Below are positions 1-8,576 of a stretch of 64,000 nucleotides of DNA, one piece after another. Numbering within the stretch: the first letter of the stretch is position 1; every line of letters starts with the position of its first letter. Source of the DNA: Mycolicibacterium fortuitum subsp. fortuitum (GTDB taxonomy: Bacteria > Actinomycetota > Actinomycetes > Mycobacteriales > Mycobacteriaceae); contig NZ_AP025518.1 in NCBI RefSeq assembly GCF_022179545.1, positions 2,108,001 through 2,172,000 on the forward strand. Direction: 5' to 3'. A model generated the notes under the pieces. The model was given only the letters and a program-made list of their open reading frames with translations. It had not been told where the DNA came from and made no database searches. The translations under genes were made by a program, and so were the position numbers.

Positions 1-183
1 CTCGGCCTGCACCAGATGCAGCAGCGGCAACAGGGCCGAGCGGGCGTCGGGATAGCGAGCGATGATCTGCTCGGCGTCGGCGGTGAGCCGCGCCGTCACC
101 TCATCCGGATATGCCGCGGGCCCGTTGATCGGCGGGCCCGCTTCATCGGGGCGCTGCCCCAGCTGAATGAATACTTCCGTCAC
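1..183 (-). CDS. nuoE: NADH-quinone oxidoreductase subunit E, 5' part only
   Basis: Complex I 24-kDa subunit, which carries the 2Fe-2S cluster N1a in the NADH-input module. Only the first 61 codons lie in the window; the gene runs off the left edge. The start is GTG at 183, overlapping the nuoD stop as GTGA, and the protein opens [16 protein letters not shown] and continues into a helical region ([20 protein letters not shown]), as I recall for mycobacterial NuoE. The cluster cysteines are beyond the window. It is translationally coupled to nuoD in a nuoA-B-C-D-E operon read leftward. Confidence 0.93.
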   Translation of the reverse strand, partial: MTEVFIQLGQRPDEAGPPINGPAAYPDEVTARLTADAEQIIARYPDARSALLPLLHLVQAE

Positions 184-1484
184 CTGTCCACGCCCCCCAT
201 GACCGGATCAATCGACGCCACCGCGGCGATCGCGTCGGCGACCATGCCGCCCTCGCACATCGCCGCCGCCGCTTGCAGATTCGTGAACGAGGGGTCGCGG
301 TAGTGCACCCGGTAGGGCCGGGTGCCGCCGTCGGACACCATGTGGACACCGAGCTCGCCGCGCGGGGACTCGACCGCCACATATACCTGCCCGGCCGGTA
401 CCCGGATGCCTTCGGTGACGAGCTTGAAGTGGTGGATCAGGCCTTCCATCGAGTGGCCCATGATCTTCGCGATGTGTTCGGGAGAGTTGCCCAGTCCATC
501 AGGGCCGACCTTGAGATCGGCAGGCCAGGCCAGCTTCTTGTCGTTGATCATCACGGGACCGTCGCCCATCTTCTCGAGCCGGTCCACACACTGCTCGACG
601 ATCTTGAGCGACTCCCGCATCTCCTTGACCCGGATGATGTAGCGGCCGTAGGAATCACAGCGGTCGTCGGTGACGACGTCGAAGTCGTAGTCCTGGTAAC
701 CGCAGTACGGTTGCGCCCGACGAAGGTCGTGGGGCAGCCCGGTGGAGCGCAAGACCGGTCCGGTGATCCCCAGCGCCATGCACCCGGTCAGGTCGAGATA
801 CCCGACGCCGACGGTACGGGCCTTCCAGATGTAGTTCTCGTTGAGCAGGTCCTCCAAGTCGGCCAAGCGGTTGGGCAGCAGATCGAGCAGTGCCCGAACC
901 TGGCTGAGCGCATCGTCGGGCAGGTCGGCGGCCAGGCCGCCCGGGCGGATGTAGGCGTGGTTCATCCGCAGCCCGGTGATCGACTCGAAGACCCGCAGGA
1001 TTTCCTCGCGTTCGCGGAACCCGTAGAACATCGCGCTCATCGCGCCCAGCTCCATCCCGCCGGTGGCCAGTGCCACCAGGTGTGAGGAGATCCGGTTGAG
1101 TTCCATGAGCATCACCCGGATCACGCTGGCGCGCTCCGGAATATCGTCGGTGATACCCAGCAGCTTCTCCACACCCAGGCAGTACGCGGTCTCGTTGAAG
1201 AACGGTGACAGATAGTCCATCCGCGTGACGAAGGTGACGCCCTGCGTCCAGTTGCGGTACTCCAGGTTCTTTTCGATACCGGTGTGCAGATAGCCGATGC
1301 CGCAACGGGCTTCGGTGATGATCTCGCCCTCGATCTCCAGGATCAGCCGCAGCACCCCGTGGGTCGATGGGTGCTGGGGACCCATGTTGACCACAATGCG
1401 TTCGCCGGCATGTTCACGGGCCGCGGACACCACGTCGTCCCAATCCTGCCCGCCGACCACCACCACGGGAGATTCGGTGCTCAT
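180..1484 (-). CDS. nuoD: NADH-quinone oxidoreductase subunit D (49 kDa)
   Basis: Complex I 49-kDa subunit, part of the peripheral-arm connecting module that forms the quinone pocket with NuoB; it acts on the cytoplasmic face of the membrane. The 434 residues are the expected length and include [20 protein letters not shown] and the C-terminal [15 protein letters not shown] segment typical of the family. The stop overlaps the nuoE GTG and the ATG overlaps the nuoC stop (ATGA), so translation is coupled through the operon. Nothing unusual is seen. Confidence 0.98.
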   Translation of the reverse strand: MSTESPVVVVGGQDWDDVVSAAREHAGERIVVNMGPQHPSTHGVLRLILEIEGEIITEARCGIGYLHTGIEKNLEYRNWTQGVTFVTRMDYLSPFFNETAYCLGVEKLLGITDDIPERASVIRVMLMELNRISSHLVALATGGMELGAMSAMFYGFREREEILRVFESITGLRMNHAYIRPGGLAADLPDDALSQVRALLDLLPNRLADLEDLLNENYIWKARTVGVGYLDLTGCMALGITGPVLRSTGLPHDLRRAQPYCGYQDYDFDVVTDDRCDSYGRYIIRVKEMRESLKIVEQCVDRLEKMGDGPVMINDKKLAWPADLKVGPDGLGNSPEHIAKIMGHSMEGLIHHFKLVTEGIRVPAGQVYVAVESPRGELGVHMVSDGGTRPYRVHYRDPSFTNLQAAAAMCEGGMVADAIAAVASIDPVMGGVDR

Positions 1485-2179
1485 CAGTTGTAGGACCTCC
1501 GCTGATCGGGCGGCGGGATCTGCGCGCCGTGGTATTCGACCGGAATTCCGCCAAGTGGATAGTCTTTGCGCTGGGGATGGCCGACCCAGTCATCGGGCAT
1601 CTCGATCCGGGTCAGCGCCGGGTGCCCGTCGAACACGATGCCGAAGAAGTCGTAGGTTTCCCGCTCGTGCCAATCGGTGGTCGGATAGACCGAATACAGC
1701 GACGGCACATGCGGATCGGCGTCGGGCGCCGCGACCTCCAGACGAATCCGGCGGTTGTGGGTGATCGACATGAGCGGATAGACCGCGTGCAGTTCGCGGC
1801 CGGTGTCGTCGGGATAGTGCACCCCGCTCACCCCCAGGCACAGCTCGAACCGCAGTTGCGGGTCGTCGCGTAACACGCTGGCCACCGCGGGAAGTTGCAC
1901 CCGGCTCACCTCCAGGGTGAGCTCGTCACGATGGACGACCACCCGTTCGATCGACACCGCATACCGCTCCTCGCCGAGGATTTCGGCAAGCCGGTCCACC
2001 ACCTCGTCGAAGTACTGGCCGTACGGCCGGGGAGAACTGCCGGGTAATTCCACCGTCCGCACCAACCGGCCGTATCCGGAGGTGTCGCCCGTGCCCGATG
2101 CGCCGAACATGCCGCGGCGCGTTCCGATCACCTCGGGTGTGTCGCCACCGCCGAGACCGTTCCCGTTGGCTGTGCTCAC
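1484..2179 (-). CDS. nuoC: NADH-quinone oxidoreductase subunit C (30 kDa)
   Basis: Complex I 30-kDa subunit, a structural component of the connecting module beside NuoB and NuoD. The 231-residue protein has the family signature region [24 protein letters not shown] and ends with the conserved RKDYPL motif and a proline-rich tail. The first 40 or so residues are a glycine-rich extension that I remember as normal for mycobacterial NuoC. It is flanked by stop-start overlaps with nuoB and nuoD. Confidence 0.97.
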   Translation of the reverse strand: MSTANGNGLGGGDTPEVIGTRRGMFGASGTGDTSGYGRLVRTVELPGSSPRPYGQYFDEVVDRLAEILGEERYAVSIERVVVHRDELTLEVSRVQLPAVASVLRDDPQLRFELCLGVSGVHYPDDTGRELHAVYPLMSITHNRRIRLEVAAPDADPHVPSLYSVYPTTDWHERETYDFFGIVFDGHPALTRIEMPDDWVGHPQRKDYPLGGIPVEYHGAQIPPPDQRRSYN

Positions 2180-2730
2180 CGCAGCAGCCCCTTGAGTTCG
2201 ATGGTCGGTCGGATGGCCAGTGCTGCCTGCTCAGCCTCTCGGATCGCCTCCTCGCGGTTGACCCCGAGTGGCATCTGCTGAATCTTGTCGTGCAACTTCA
2301 GGATTGCGTGCAGCAGCATCTCCGGCCGCGGCGGGCAGCCGGGCAGATAGATGTCGACGGGTACCACATGGTCGACGCCCTGTACCACCGCGTAGTTGTT
2401 GAACATGCCACCGGAGGAAGCGCAAACCCCCATGGCCAGGACCCATTTGGGCTCGGCCATCTGGTCGTAGATCTGCCGCAGCACCGGCGCCATCTTCTGG
2501 CTGACCCGGCCCGCCACGATCATCAAATCGGCCTGCCGCGGCGTCGCCGAGAACCGTTCCATGCCGAATCGAGCGATGTCGAAACGTGGTCCGGCCGTCG
2601 ACATCATCTCGATGGCGCAGCAGGCGAGGCCGAAGGTGGCCGGCCACAACGACCCCTTACGCACATACCCTGCCACGGCCTCCACCGTCGACAGCAGGAT
2701 CCCGCCGGGCAGGCGTTCCTCTAGTCCCAA
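2176..2730 (-). CDS. nuoB: NADH-quinone oxidoreductase subunit B (N2 cluster)
   Basis: Complex I PSST subunit, holder of the terminal 4Fe-4S cluster N2 that reduces quinone. The ligands are visible: tandem Cys37-Cys38 (LACCAIEMM), Cys103 (GVCASSGG) and Cys132 ([10 protein letters not shown]). I place the start at a TTG at 2730 ([10 protein letters not shown]) because this gives 184 residues, the usual mycobacterial length. An in-frame extension to 2964 reads only arginine-rich shadow of nuoA. The TTG start overlaps the end of nuoA by 10 bp and its stop overlaps nuoC. Confidence 0.95.
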   Translation of the reverse strand: MGLEERLPGGILLSTVEAVAGYVRKGSLWPATFGLACCAIEMMSTAGPRFDIARFGMERFSATPRQADLMIVAGRVSQKMAPVLRQIYDQMAEPKWVLAMGVCASSGGMFNNYAVVQGVDHVVPVDIYLPGCPPRPEMLLHAILKLHDKIQQMPLGVNREEAIREAEQAALAIRPTIELKGLLR

Positions 2731-3089
2731 TTCAGGCCCCCTCGCCGCCAGACATAGGCGTACGCCACGAACACCGTGAGCATGAACAGCAGCATCTCCA
2801 CCAGGGCGAACAGCCCGAGACTGTCGAATGCCACCGCCCACGGGTAGAGAAAGACGATCTCGATGTCGAACACGATGAACAACATCGCCGTCAGGTAGTA
2901 GCGGATCGGCATGCGCTGGCCGGTCACGCCCGCGGCCCCGGGCTGCATCGGCTCGATACCGCATTCGTAAGCCTCAAGTTTCGACCGGTTGTAGCGGCGC
3001 GGGCCTATGACGAGCGCGATCCCCACGGAAACCACGGCGAACGCGGCCGCGATCGCTCCGAGAACCAAGATGGGCGTGTATAAATTCAT
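2721..3089 (-). CDS. nuoA: NADH-quinone oxidoreductase subunit A
   Basis: Complex I membrane subunit NuoA, first gene of the nuo operon. The 122-residue protein has three predicted membrane helices (about residues 5-30, 60-82 and 90-112) and the conserved loop [11 protein letters not shown], whose cysteine lies in the quinone-site loop. The start at ATG 3089 ([12 protein letters not shown]) fits the family; the frame is open upstream to 3164, but that sequence is not conserved in any NuoA I know. A purine-rich GGGAG lies about 13 bases upstream. Confidence 0.95.
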   Translation of the reverse strand: MNLYTPILVLGAIAAAFAVVSVGIALVIGPRRYNRSKLEAYECGIEPMQPGAAGVTGQRMPIRYYLTAMLFIVFDIEIVFLYPWAVAFDSLGLFALVEMLLFMLTVFVAYAYVWRRGGLNWD

Positions 3090-3261
3090 GCCACTTATCG
3101 CTCCCTCGCCGGCTTGTCGATGTGAGCTAACCCACAGCCTAGCGAGCTTTGCGGCCTGTGCCACACATTTTGGTTAGTATCGTTTCATATCGGGGCAGCG
3201 TGTCGCTGCGGCCAAAGCCATGCCGCGAAAGTCAACGGCAACAGGGCAATTCGCGGAAAAG

Positions 3262-3660
3262 TTACTGGACCGGGGCGCGCAGCAACGACACCACCGCGTC
3301 ACTCAACCGGATCGGATCGATCGGGTGTGGCACTGCCGCCTCGGCCCGCGACCAGCTAGCCAGCCAGGCGTCGTCGGGCCGCCCGGTCAGCACCAGGATC
3401 GGCGGGCAATCGGCGACCTCGTCCTTGAGCTGTTTGGCCACTCCCATGCCACCGGCCGGGGTGGCCTCACCGTCGAGGATGGCCAGGTCGATGCCGCCGG
3501 CATCCATCTGCGTTATCACCATCGGCGCGGTGGCGATCTCCACATACGTCAACTCCGGAAGTTCCGGATGCACGCGTTTGCCCAGTGCGAGTCGTACCTG
3601 TTCGCGCGTGCGCGGGTTGTCGCTGTACACCAGGATGCGCAGCGTCGCGGAGCCGGACAT
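3262..3660 (-). CDS. Orphan response-regulator receiver protein upstream of nuo
   Basis: Single-domain CheY-like receiver of 132 residues with no output domain, matching in place and sequence the regulator that precedes nuoA in M. tuberculosis (Rv3143, from memory). The probable phospho-acceptor is Asp63 (LAILDGEATP), with Asp14 in the acidic pocket (VYSDN) and Thr92 (VLTGRPDD). The invariant switch lysine, normally in a K-P motif after the fifth strand, appears replaced: the segment reads PHPIDP at 111-116. No kinase gene lies nearby. The start at ATG 3660 gives the family length; the frame is open to 3750. Confidence 0.88.
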   Translation of the reverse strand: MSGSATLRILVYSDNPRTREQVRLALGKRVHPELPELTYVEIATAPMVITQMDAGGIDLAILDGEATPAGGMGVAKQLKDEVADCPPILVLTGRPDDAWLASWSRAEAAVPHPIDPIRLSDAVVSLLRAPVQ

Positions 3661-3724
3661 GCTGCCGATGCTACTGGGAACGGTGTCGCGGGCCGGGTAA
3701 CTCAGCGAATTCTGTTGCGGGGCA

Positions 3725-4240
3725 TCAGACTCGGGTGAACACCAGTTCACCGGACAGGATCGTGGTGGGACCGACCATTCCGAGCATGTCGCCCGACACT
3801 CCGAAGTCGTCTCGCCGGACCTCGCACTGACCCGACAATCGCAACGCGCCGTCGTCGAGAACCTGCACGTCGACAGGCAACTCGATGGGCTTCGACACTC
3901 CGCGGACGGTGAGGACCGCGGTCAGGCGCACCCTGTCATCGGACGGCTCCAGGCCCGTCACCTGCACGGTGATATCGGGGTGGGCCTCGACGTCGAAGAA
4001 GTCTGCGGATCGTAGGTGGTCATCCCTCTTGCGGATCCCGCTGTGCACCGACCGCGCCGCGATCACCACGTGGCCGTTGACCCCGGCCCCGGCCGAGCCT
4101 TCACCGCGGAACTCGGTGAAATGCCCGGTGACGGTGGCCAGGCCCCATAGTGTCTTGTTCTTGAACGTCACCTTGGACCGGTCCGGGACGAGAGTCCAGT
4201 TCCCGGCGCTGGCGGTCAGGATGTCGCTGGTCGTGGCCAT
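3725..4240 (-). CDS. YceI family lipid-binding-like protein
   Basis: A 171-residue member of the YceI family, a lipocalin-like beta-barrel that binds isoprenoid-type lipids in characterised members. Family features are the opening GNWTLVPDRSKVTFKNKTLWGLATVTGHF, the KRDDHLRSADFFDVEAHPDI segment at about residues 71-90, and a repeating strand pattern. No signal peptide is seen, so this is a cytoplasmic version. GGAGGTG seven bases upstream supports the ATG at 4240. The ligand is unknown. Confidence 0.9.
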   Translation of the reverse strand: MATTSDILTASAGNWTLVPDRSKVTFKNKTLWGLATVTGHFTEFRGEGSAGAGVNGHVVIAARSVHSGIRKRDDHLRSADFFDVEAHPDITVQVTGLEPSDDRVRLTAVLTVRGVSKPIELPVDVQVLDDGALRLSGQCEVRRDDFGVSGDMLGMVGPTTILSGELVFTRV

Positions 4241-4279
4241 GGCACCTCCATTTTCGTCGGCCTGGATCCGGTAGGCGGG

Positions 4280-4672
4280 TCAGGTGAAGAGCGGCGCGAT
4301 GTCCTTCGGGTCGAAGTACTCATCGATGCGGTGGATAAGACCGTCGTTACCCACTCTGATCACGATGCACACCCGCAATGCGATCGTCGTGCCGTCGGGC
4401 GCGCCGGCGTGCAGGACATGCTGCTGGACGAATCCGCCGTCGAAGAACTGCCGATCGAGCACGTCATAGCGGCGTTCACTGGTCGTGTTGATGAACCAGT
4501 CGATGACCTTCAACGCGCGGGTGCGGTCGTTGTCCTTGGCATCGCCGGCGTGCCACACCGCGACATCGTCGGCCCACAGTCGGGCCACGGCGGCCTTGTC
4601 GCCGCGCTCGATCGCGTCGAACAGTCGGTGCGCGACATCGTCGACCACTGCGGCTTCGGTTGGGGGCATCAT
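4280..4672 (-). CDS. SnoaL/NTF2-like fold protein
   Basis: A 130-residue cone-shaped NTF2-like protein (SnoaL / limonene-epoxide-hydrolase type). The pattern is visible: an N-terminal helix with FDAIERGDKAAVARLWADDVAVWH, then alternating strands ending HRIDEYFDPKDIAPLF. Such proteins can be small isomerases or hydrolases or non-catalytic binders; the substrate cannot be read from sequence. Two adjacent ATGs (4672 and 4669) follow a GAGGAGCC ribosome site, which decides the start against ATG 4699. It is divergent from the methyltransferase at 4727. Confidence 0.82.
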   Translation of the reverse strand: MMPPTEAAVVDDVAHRLFDAIERGDKAAVARLWADDVAVWHAGDAKDNDRTRALKVIDWFINTTSERRYDVLDRQFFDGGFVQQHVLHAGAPDGTTIALRVCIVIRVGNDGLIHRIDEYFDPKDIAPLFT

Positions 4673-4726
4673 CGGCTCCTCGGTAGGGCTTGACCTCAAC
4701 GGCTATTCAGGTTTCAGACTCGAATC

Positions 4727-5362
4727 ATGAACTCCACGCCCGCACATTCGCTGTTCGACGAAGCCTACGAGTCCCGTACCGCGCCGTGGGTCATCGGCGA
4801 GCCGCAACCAGCCATCGTCGATTTGGAACGTACCGGTCGCCTGGGCGGCAAGGTGCTGGATGCCGGTTGCGGCGCCGGTGAACACACCATGTTGCTGACC
4901 CGGCTGGGATACGACGTGCTCGGTATCGACTTCTCCGAACATGCTGTGGCCCAGGCCCGCCAGACCGCCGCCGAGCGCGGCATCGATGCGCGCTTCGCGG
5001 TAGCCGATGCCACCCGGCTCGGGGAGTCGCCTGGCCCGCGCTACGACACCATCGTCGACAGCGCGCTGTTCCACGTTTTCGACGATGCCGACCGGCCGCG
5101 CTATGTCGCCAGCCTCCACCGAGCGTGCAATCCCGGCGCGAGGGTGCACGTACTGGCACTGTCGGATGCGGGCCGTGGCTTCGGACCCCAGGTCAGCGAG
5201 GACGTCATCCGTCAGGCCTTCTCCGATGGCTGGGATCTGGAATCTCTGGAGACCACGACCTACCGCGGTGTGGTGGGTGCGGCGCACGCCGAGGCGATCG
5301 GCGAACCGGTCGGCACGCGGGTCGACGAGCCGGCGTGGCTGGCTCGAATCCGCAGGCTCTGA
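4727..5362 (+). CDS. Class I SAM-dependent methyltransferase
   Basis: A 211-residue Rossmann-fold methyltransferase. Motif I is VLDAGCGAGEHT at about residues 43-54, with the acidic residue after strand 2 in LGIDFSEHAV and motif post-I VADATRLG. The opening, with SLFDEAYESRTAPWVIGEPQPAIVDL, resembles thiopurine-type and small-molecule methyltransferases. The acceptor substrate is unknown. It is transcribed alone and divergently from the NTF2-like gene; no regulator is adjacent. Confidence 0.88.
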   Translation: MNSTPAHSLFDEAYESRTAPWVIGEPQPAIVDLERTGRLGGKVLDAGCGAGEHTMLLTRLGYDVLGIDFSEHAVAQARQTAAERGIDARFAVADATRLGESPGPRYDTIVDSALFHVFDDADRPRYVASLHRACNPGARVHVLALSDAGRGFGPQVSEDVIRQAFSDGWDLESLETTTYRGVVGAAHAEAIGEPVGTRVDEPAWLARIRRL

Positions 5363-5367
5363 GGCGC

Positions 5368-5712
5368 TCACGGCTCGTCGTAGCCCGGATGTGCTGCGGC
5401 GAGCCGGTGGCGCACCAGGACCCGGAGGCAGTCGGTGACGTCGTCGGCCCGGTCGTCGAGTTCACCGGCGCGGATCGCGGCTGCCAGGTCGGTCTCGTTC
5501 CTGAACCCGACCTCAGCCAGGGCCGCCTCGGCCGCCGGGGCGTCGGACGCCAGCAGCTCGCGTTCGACCATGCGCAGGGCATTGGCCGCCACGCGGGCCT
5601 GAAATTTGACCGGCCCCGCCACTGATTCGCTGTCGCGCACCTCGGTGTCGAGGAACTCCGCGACCGCGGCGACGAGCTCGGCCGCGGTGGGCCGTCCATA
5701 CAGGTTGCTCAC
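5368..5712 (-). CDS. DUF6285 small protein, likely LvaB-like partner of the kinase
   Basis: A helical 114-residue protein, which I assign to DUF6285 by its NLYGRPTAAELVAAVAEFL start and its place directly after an APH-like kinase. In Pseudomonas putida levulinate catabolism a protein of about this size (LvaB) is needed for activity of the kinase LvaA; equating the two families is my inference. The GTG at 5712 overlaps the kinase stop (GTGA), so the two are co-translated and probably work as a pair. It is the last gene of the 13020-to-5368 operon. Confidence 0.8.
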   Translation of the reverse strand: MSNLYGRPTAAELVAAVAEFLDTEVRDSESVAGPVKFQARVAANALRMVERELLASDAPAAEAALAEVGFRNETDLAAAIRAGELDDRADDVTDCLRVLVRHRLAAAHPGYDEP

Positions 5713-6683
5713 CAGTTGCTCCCGTCCAGCAGACACAAGAGGTCCCACTCGGTCTCGCAGACGCGGCGCCCGATCGTGACCAGCTCCACCGATCGGGTCT
5801 GCCCGCTCAGGTGACGCTCGGCCTGATAGCGACAGATGATGCCCCAGCGCAGGGTGGCCAGCACGAGCCACCAGCGGATCGCCGACCGGTCCAGGGTTGC
5901 GCCACCGGCGTCCTCGTAGGCATTCAGAAAGCTCTCGATGCTGCCCAGTCCACCCGCTCCGAGGGCGGCCGGCGCGCCGAACCGCCAGGCCCGGATGCAG
6001 AACCAGGCCAGATCCTCGTACACCTCACCGAGGTGCACCAGCTCCCAGTCCAGTACGGCGGCCAGACCCGCGTCGTCCACGATCAGGTTGCCCATGCGGA
6101 AGTCGCCGTGCACCAGCCGTAGCGGCGACGCGGGTGGCCGGTTGGCCTCCAGCCAGCGGAAGGTCCACTCGAAAGTGGCAGTGGTATCGCCAATTTCGTC
6201 GAGTTGTGCGCGCCACTGGGTCGTCTGATCCTGCTCGACGAGACCGGGCAAGGCCGGCGGCTCGGCGCGGTGGATCGCGGCGAGCGCCTGCGCGCATTGC
6301 GTGAGCAGGCGTTCCCGGCCTGCGTCGTCGAGCGTTCGCTGAATCCGGCGGACGATGGTCTGGCCGTCGATGAAATCACAGATCAGGAACGGATCGCCCA
6401 GTGCGGCAACGGAATCATCGGCGACCAGCACATGGGGGACCGGTGCCCCGGCCCGCGCCGCCGCTCGTTGGACACCTGCCTCCAGTTCCATCCCGGCATG
6501 CACCTCGTCAGGGGCTCCGGTGCGCAGGATCAACGGGCGCCGTCCAGATTCGGTGACGGCGTCGAACGACCAGGTGGTGCGGCTGGCGCCGCCGGTGAGC
6601 TCGCGCAGGTTCTCCACCGCGACGCCGGTCCCGAGCGTCGGGCGCAGGACTTCGGTCAGGCCGGTGACCAGAGCCGTGGTCAC
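5709..6683 (-). CDS. APH-family phosphotransferase (LvaA/ACAD10-type)
   Basis: A 324-residue aminoglycoside-phosphotransferase-fold kinase. The Brenner-type catalytic loop is LVHGDFRMGNLIVDD (Asp base, Asn metal ligand), followed by the metal Asp in AVLDWELVHLG. Position next to an acyl-CoA dehydrogenase is the arrangement of human ACAD10/11, where both domains are fused, and of LvaA/LvaC, where the kinase phosphorylates 4-hydroxyacyl-CoA. Antibiotic resistance is therefore unlikely. The GTG start at 6683 overlaps the dehydrogenase stop, and its own stop overlaps the next GTG. Confidence 0.9.
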   Translation of the reverse strand: MTTALVTGLTEVLRPTLGTGVAVENLRELTGGASRTTWSFDAVTESGRRPLILRTGAPDEVHAGMELEAGVQRAAARAGAPVPHVLVADDSVAALGDPFLICDFIDGQTIVRRIQRTLDDAGRERLLTQCAQALAAIHRAEPPALPGLVEQDQTTQWRAQLDEIGDTTATFEWTFRWLEANRPPASPLRLVHGDFRMGNLIVDDAGLAAVLDWELVHLGEVYEDLAWFCIRAWRFGAPAALGAGGLGSIESFLNAYEDAGGATLDRSAIRWWLVLATLRWGIICRYQAERHLSGQTRSVELVTIGRRVCETEWDLLCLLDGSNW

Positions 6684-7924
6684 CGCTTGGCCTTGCCGAA
6701 CCCGAACAGTCGCTGGGCCACTCGGCGCATCTGGATCTCCTCGGCGCCCTCGGTGATGCGATAGCGCCGATGGTGCCGGTAGATGTGCTCGAACGGTTCG
6801 TGACGGCTGTAGCCGATACCGCCGTGTACCTGCATGGCCCGGTCGGCCGCCTCGCATACCAGACGGTTGGCACGGTAGTTGGCCATCGACACCTTGTCCG
6901 ACACTTCCATGTGATGGTTCTGGTCAAGCTGCGTCGCGGCATAACGAACGAGCAGGCGGACCATCTGCGCCTCGGTCTGCAATTCCACCAACGGCCACTG
7001 CACCGCCTGGTTCACCGCCAGCGGCTTACCGAACACCATGCGCCGGTTGGCGTAGTCCACGGCGCGGTCGATACAGAACTGGGCGGCCCCCAGGCTGCTG
7101 GCGGCCTGACGAATACGGTTCTCGTGCAGGAACGTCTGACCGACCTCCAGACCGCGGTCGACCTCGCCGAGCACCGCATCGGCGGGCACCCGCACGTTGG
7201 TCAACTCGACCTCGCCGTGGTCGGTCGGCATGTTGAACGTCCACCAGTAGAACGGGACCGTGAACCCTGGTGAATCGGTGGGCACCAGGAACGCGGTGAT
7301 CCCACGGGCCTGCCCGGGTTCACCGGAGGTCCGGGCAAAGATCAGATCGTGGGTGGCCCGGTGCACACCCGTGTTCCACCGCTTGCGGCCGTTGATGACC
7401 CAGCCGTCCCCATCCGCCACCGCCGTGGTCTCCAGCCACGTGGCATCGGATCCGTGGTCGGGCTCGGTCAATCCGAATGCCATCGAACGCTTGCCGGTGA
7501 GCATCGCCTCGACCCACTCGGCCTTCTGGGCCTCGGTGCCGAAGCGGTCCATCATGATCACCTGCGGAAAGTTGCCCACGATCGAGGACTCGTCCTGCAG
7601 ATCGTTGTGCAGGCCGAGACCCTTGTGCGCCAGGTGCTCCCGGATCACGGCCATGTCCAGGTTGCTGCCGTCGCGACCGCCGAAGCGGGCGGGCAGACCG
7701 TACCGCAGCCAGCCGGCGGCATCGGCGCGGCGGCGCATCTCGTCGAGCAGGTCCTCCCAGGCCCTGGCGGGTACCCCGCCGTTCTCCCAGTCGGTGCGGG
7801 CATACTCCCGACGCTGGTCGAAATACTGCATGTGCTCACGTTCCAGCGGCTTGATCTCGGCTTCGATGAACTCGTCCATCTCGGCGAGCACGCCGGAAAG
7901 ATGTTCGGGTAAAGCGAAATCCAC
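6680..7924 (-). CDS. Acyl-CoA dehydrogenase (ACAD10/11, LvaC-like)
   Basis: A 414-residue flavoprotein of the acyl-CoA dehydrogenase family. Signatures: AFGLTEPDHGSDATWLETTA (flavin/substrate loop), RMVFGKPLAVNQAVQW, and the C-terminal QVHGGIGYSRHEPFEHIYRHHRRYRITEG split around the adenine-binding turn. The long N-terminal segment with EREHMQYFDQRREYARTDWENGG is typical of the ACAD10/11-like branch. With the downstream kinase and DUF6285 gene it probably processes 4-phospho-acyl-CoA rather than doing ordinary beta-oxidation; that role is inferred. Confidence 0.92.
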   Translation of the reverse strand: MDFALPEHLSGVLAEMDEFIEAEIKPLEREHMQYFDQRREYARTDWENGGVPARAWEDLLDEMRRRADAAGWLRYGLPARFGGRDGSNLDMAVIREHLAHKGLGLHNDLQDESSIVGNFPQVIMMDRFGTEAQKAEWVEAMLTGKRSMAFGLTEPDHGSDATWLETTAVADGDGWVINGRKRWNTGVHRATHDLIFARTSGEPGQARGITAFLVPTDSPGFTVPFYWWTFNMPTDHGEVELTNVRVPADAVLGEVDRGLEVGQTFLHENRIRQAASSLGAAQFCIDRAVDYANRRMVFGKPLAVNQAVQWPLVELQTEAQMVRLLVRYAATQLDQNHHMEVSDKVSMANYRANRLVCEAADRAMQVHGGIGYSRHEPFEHIYRHHRRYRITEGAEEIQMRRVAQRLFGFGKAKR

Positions 7925-7957
7925 GTTGATCTCTCTTTCTCGAGTTACCGGCTCGGG

Positions 7958-8569
7958 TCAGAAGCCGTACAGGGTTCTCTTCCAGATGGTCGACAGGGTG
8001 GCGATGGCATCGGCATCGTTGATCTCGATGCCGAGCCCGGACTGGCCTACGAACACGGTGGTGAAGTTCTCGAACAACAAGGCAATCGCCGCGCCCACGT
8101 GTTCGGGCTGAAGCCCTTGAGCGTGTCCCTGTTCCTGGGCGTGATGCACCGAGGCGATGACGATGTCGATCCCGAACCGCCGGAACTTGTTCTGCACCTC
8201 GGCGAACCGCTGCTGGGTGGCCGCAAGTTGGGCCACCGCGATCATGATGCCGATGTTCTGTTTGAAGATGTTCCAGTATCCGGTGACCACGGTGGTGAAG
8301 AACTCGGTGTCTTCAGGTGAATCCGGCAGGTGCAGGTTCAGCCCGGACGGTTCGACGACATCGTGCAGGAAGGATTCGGCCAGCGCTGCGAGTAGATCTT
8401 CTTTGTCGTTGAAGTACCGGTAGAACACCGCCGGGCTCTTGCCTGCGGCCGTGGTGATGTCGGACAGGGTGGTGCCGTGAAAGCCGCGCTCGGCGAACAG
8501 TTTCCGTGCGGCGAGCTCGATCGCCGACCGCGTCTGACGACCTTTGGTGCCCAGCTCGGCAGCGGTCAT
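7958..8569 (-). CDS. TetR family regulator inside the catabolic operon
   Basis: A 203-residue TetR-type repressor with the N-terminal helix-turn-helix TTLSDITTAAGKSPAVFYRYFNDKEDLL at about residues 34-61 and a helical ligand domain. The ATG at 8569 lies 7 bp after the HMG-CoA-lyase-like gene, so it is co-transcribed in mid operon, which would make autoregulation of the cluster possible. A short palindrome at 13053-13063, upstream of the first gene, is a candidate operator. The ligand may be an acyl-CoA of the pathway (inference). Confidence 0.9.
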   Translation of the reverse strand: MTAAELGTKGRQTRSAIELAARKLFAERGFHGTTLSDITTAAGKSPAVFYRYFNDKEDLLAALAESFLHDVVEPSGLNLHLPDSPEDTEFFTTVVTGYWNIFKQNIGIMIAVAQLAATQQRFAEVQNKFRRFGIDIVIASVHHAQEQGHAQGLQPEHVGAAIALLFENFTTVFVGQSGLGIEINDADAIATLSTIWKRTLYGF

Positions 8570-8576
8570 CGGCGCC

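Noticed and set aside
273..1085. Long plus-strand frame opposite nuoD
   Set aside because: It is the antisense of a well-conserved gene, with His/Asp/Gly-rich shadow composition and no family similarity.
5709..6683. Aminoglycoside resistance gene
   Set aside because: The APH fold is real, but the coupling to an acyl-CoA dehydrogenase points to acyl-CoA metabolism, not resistance.
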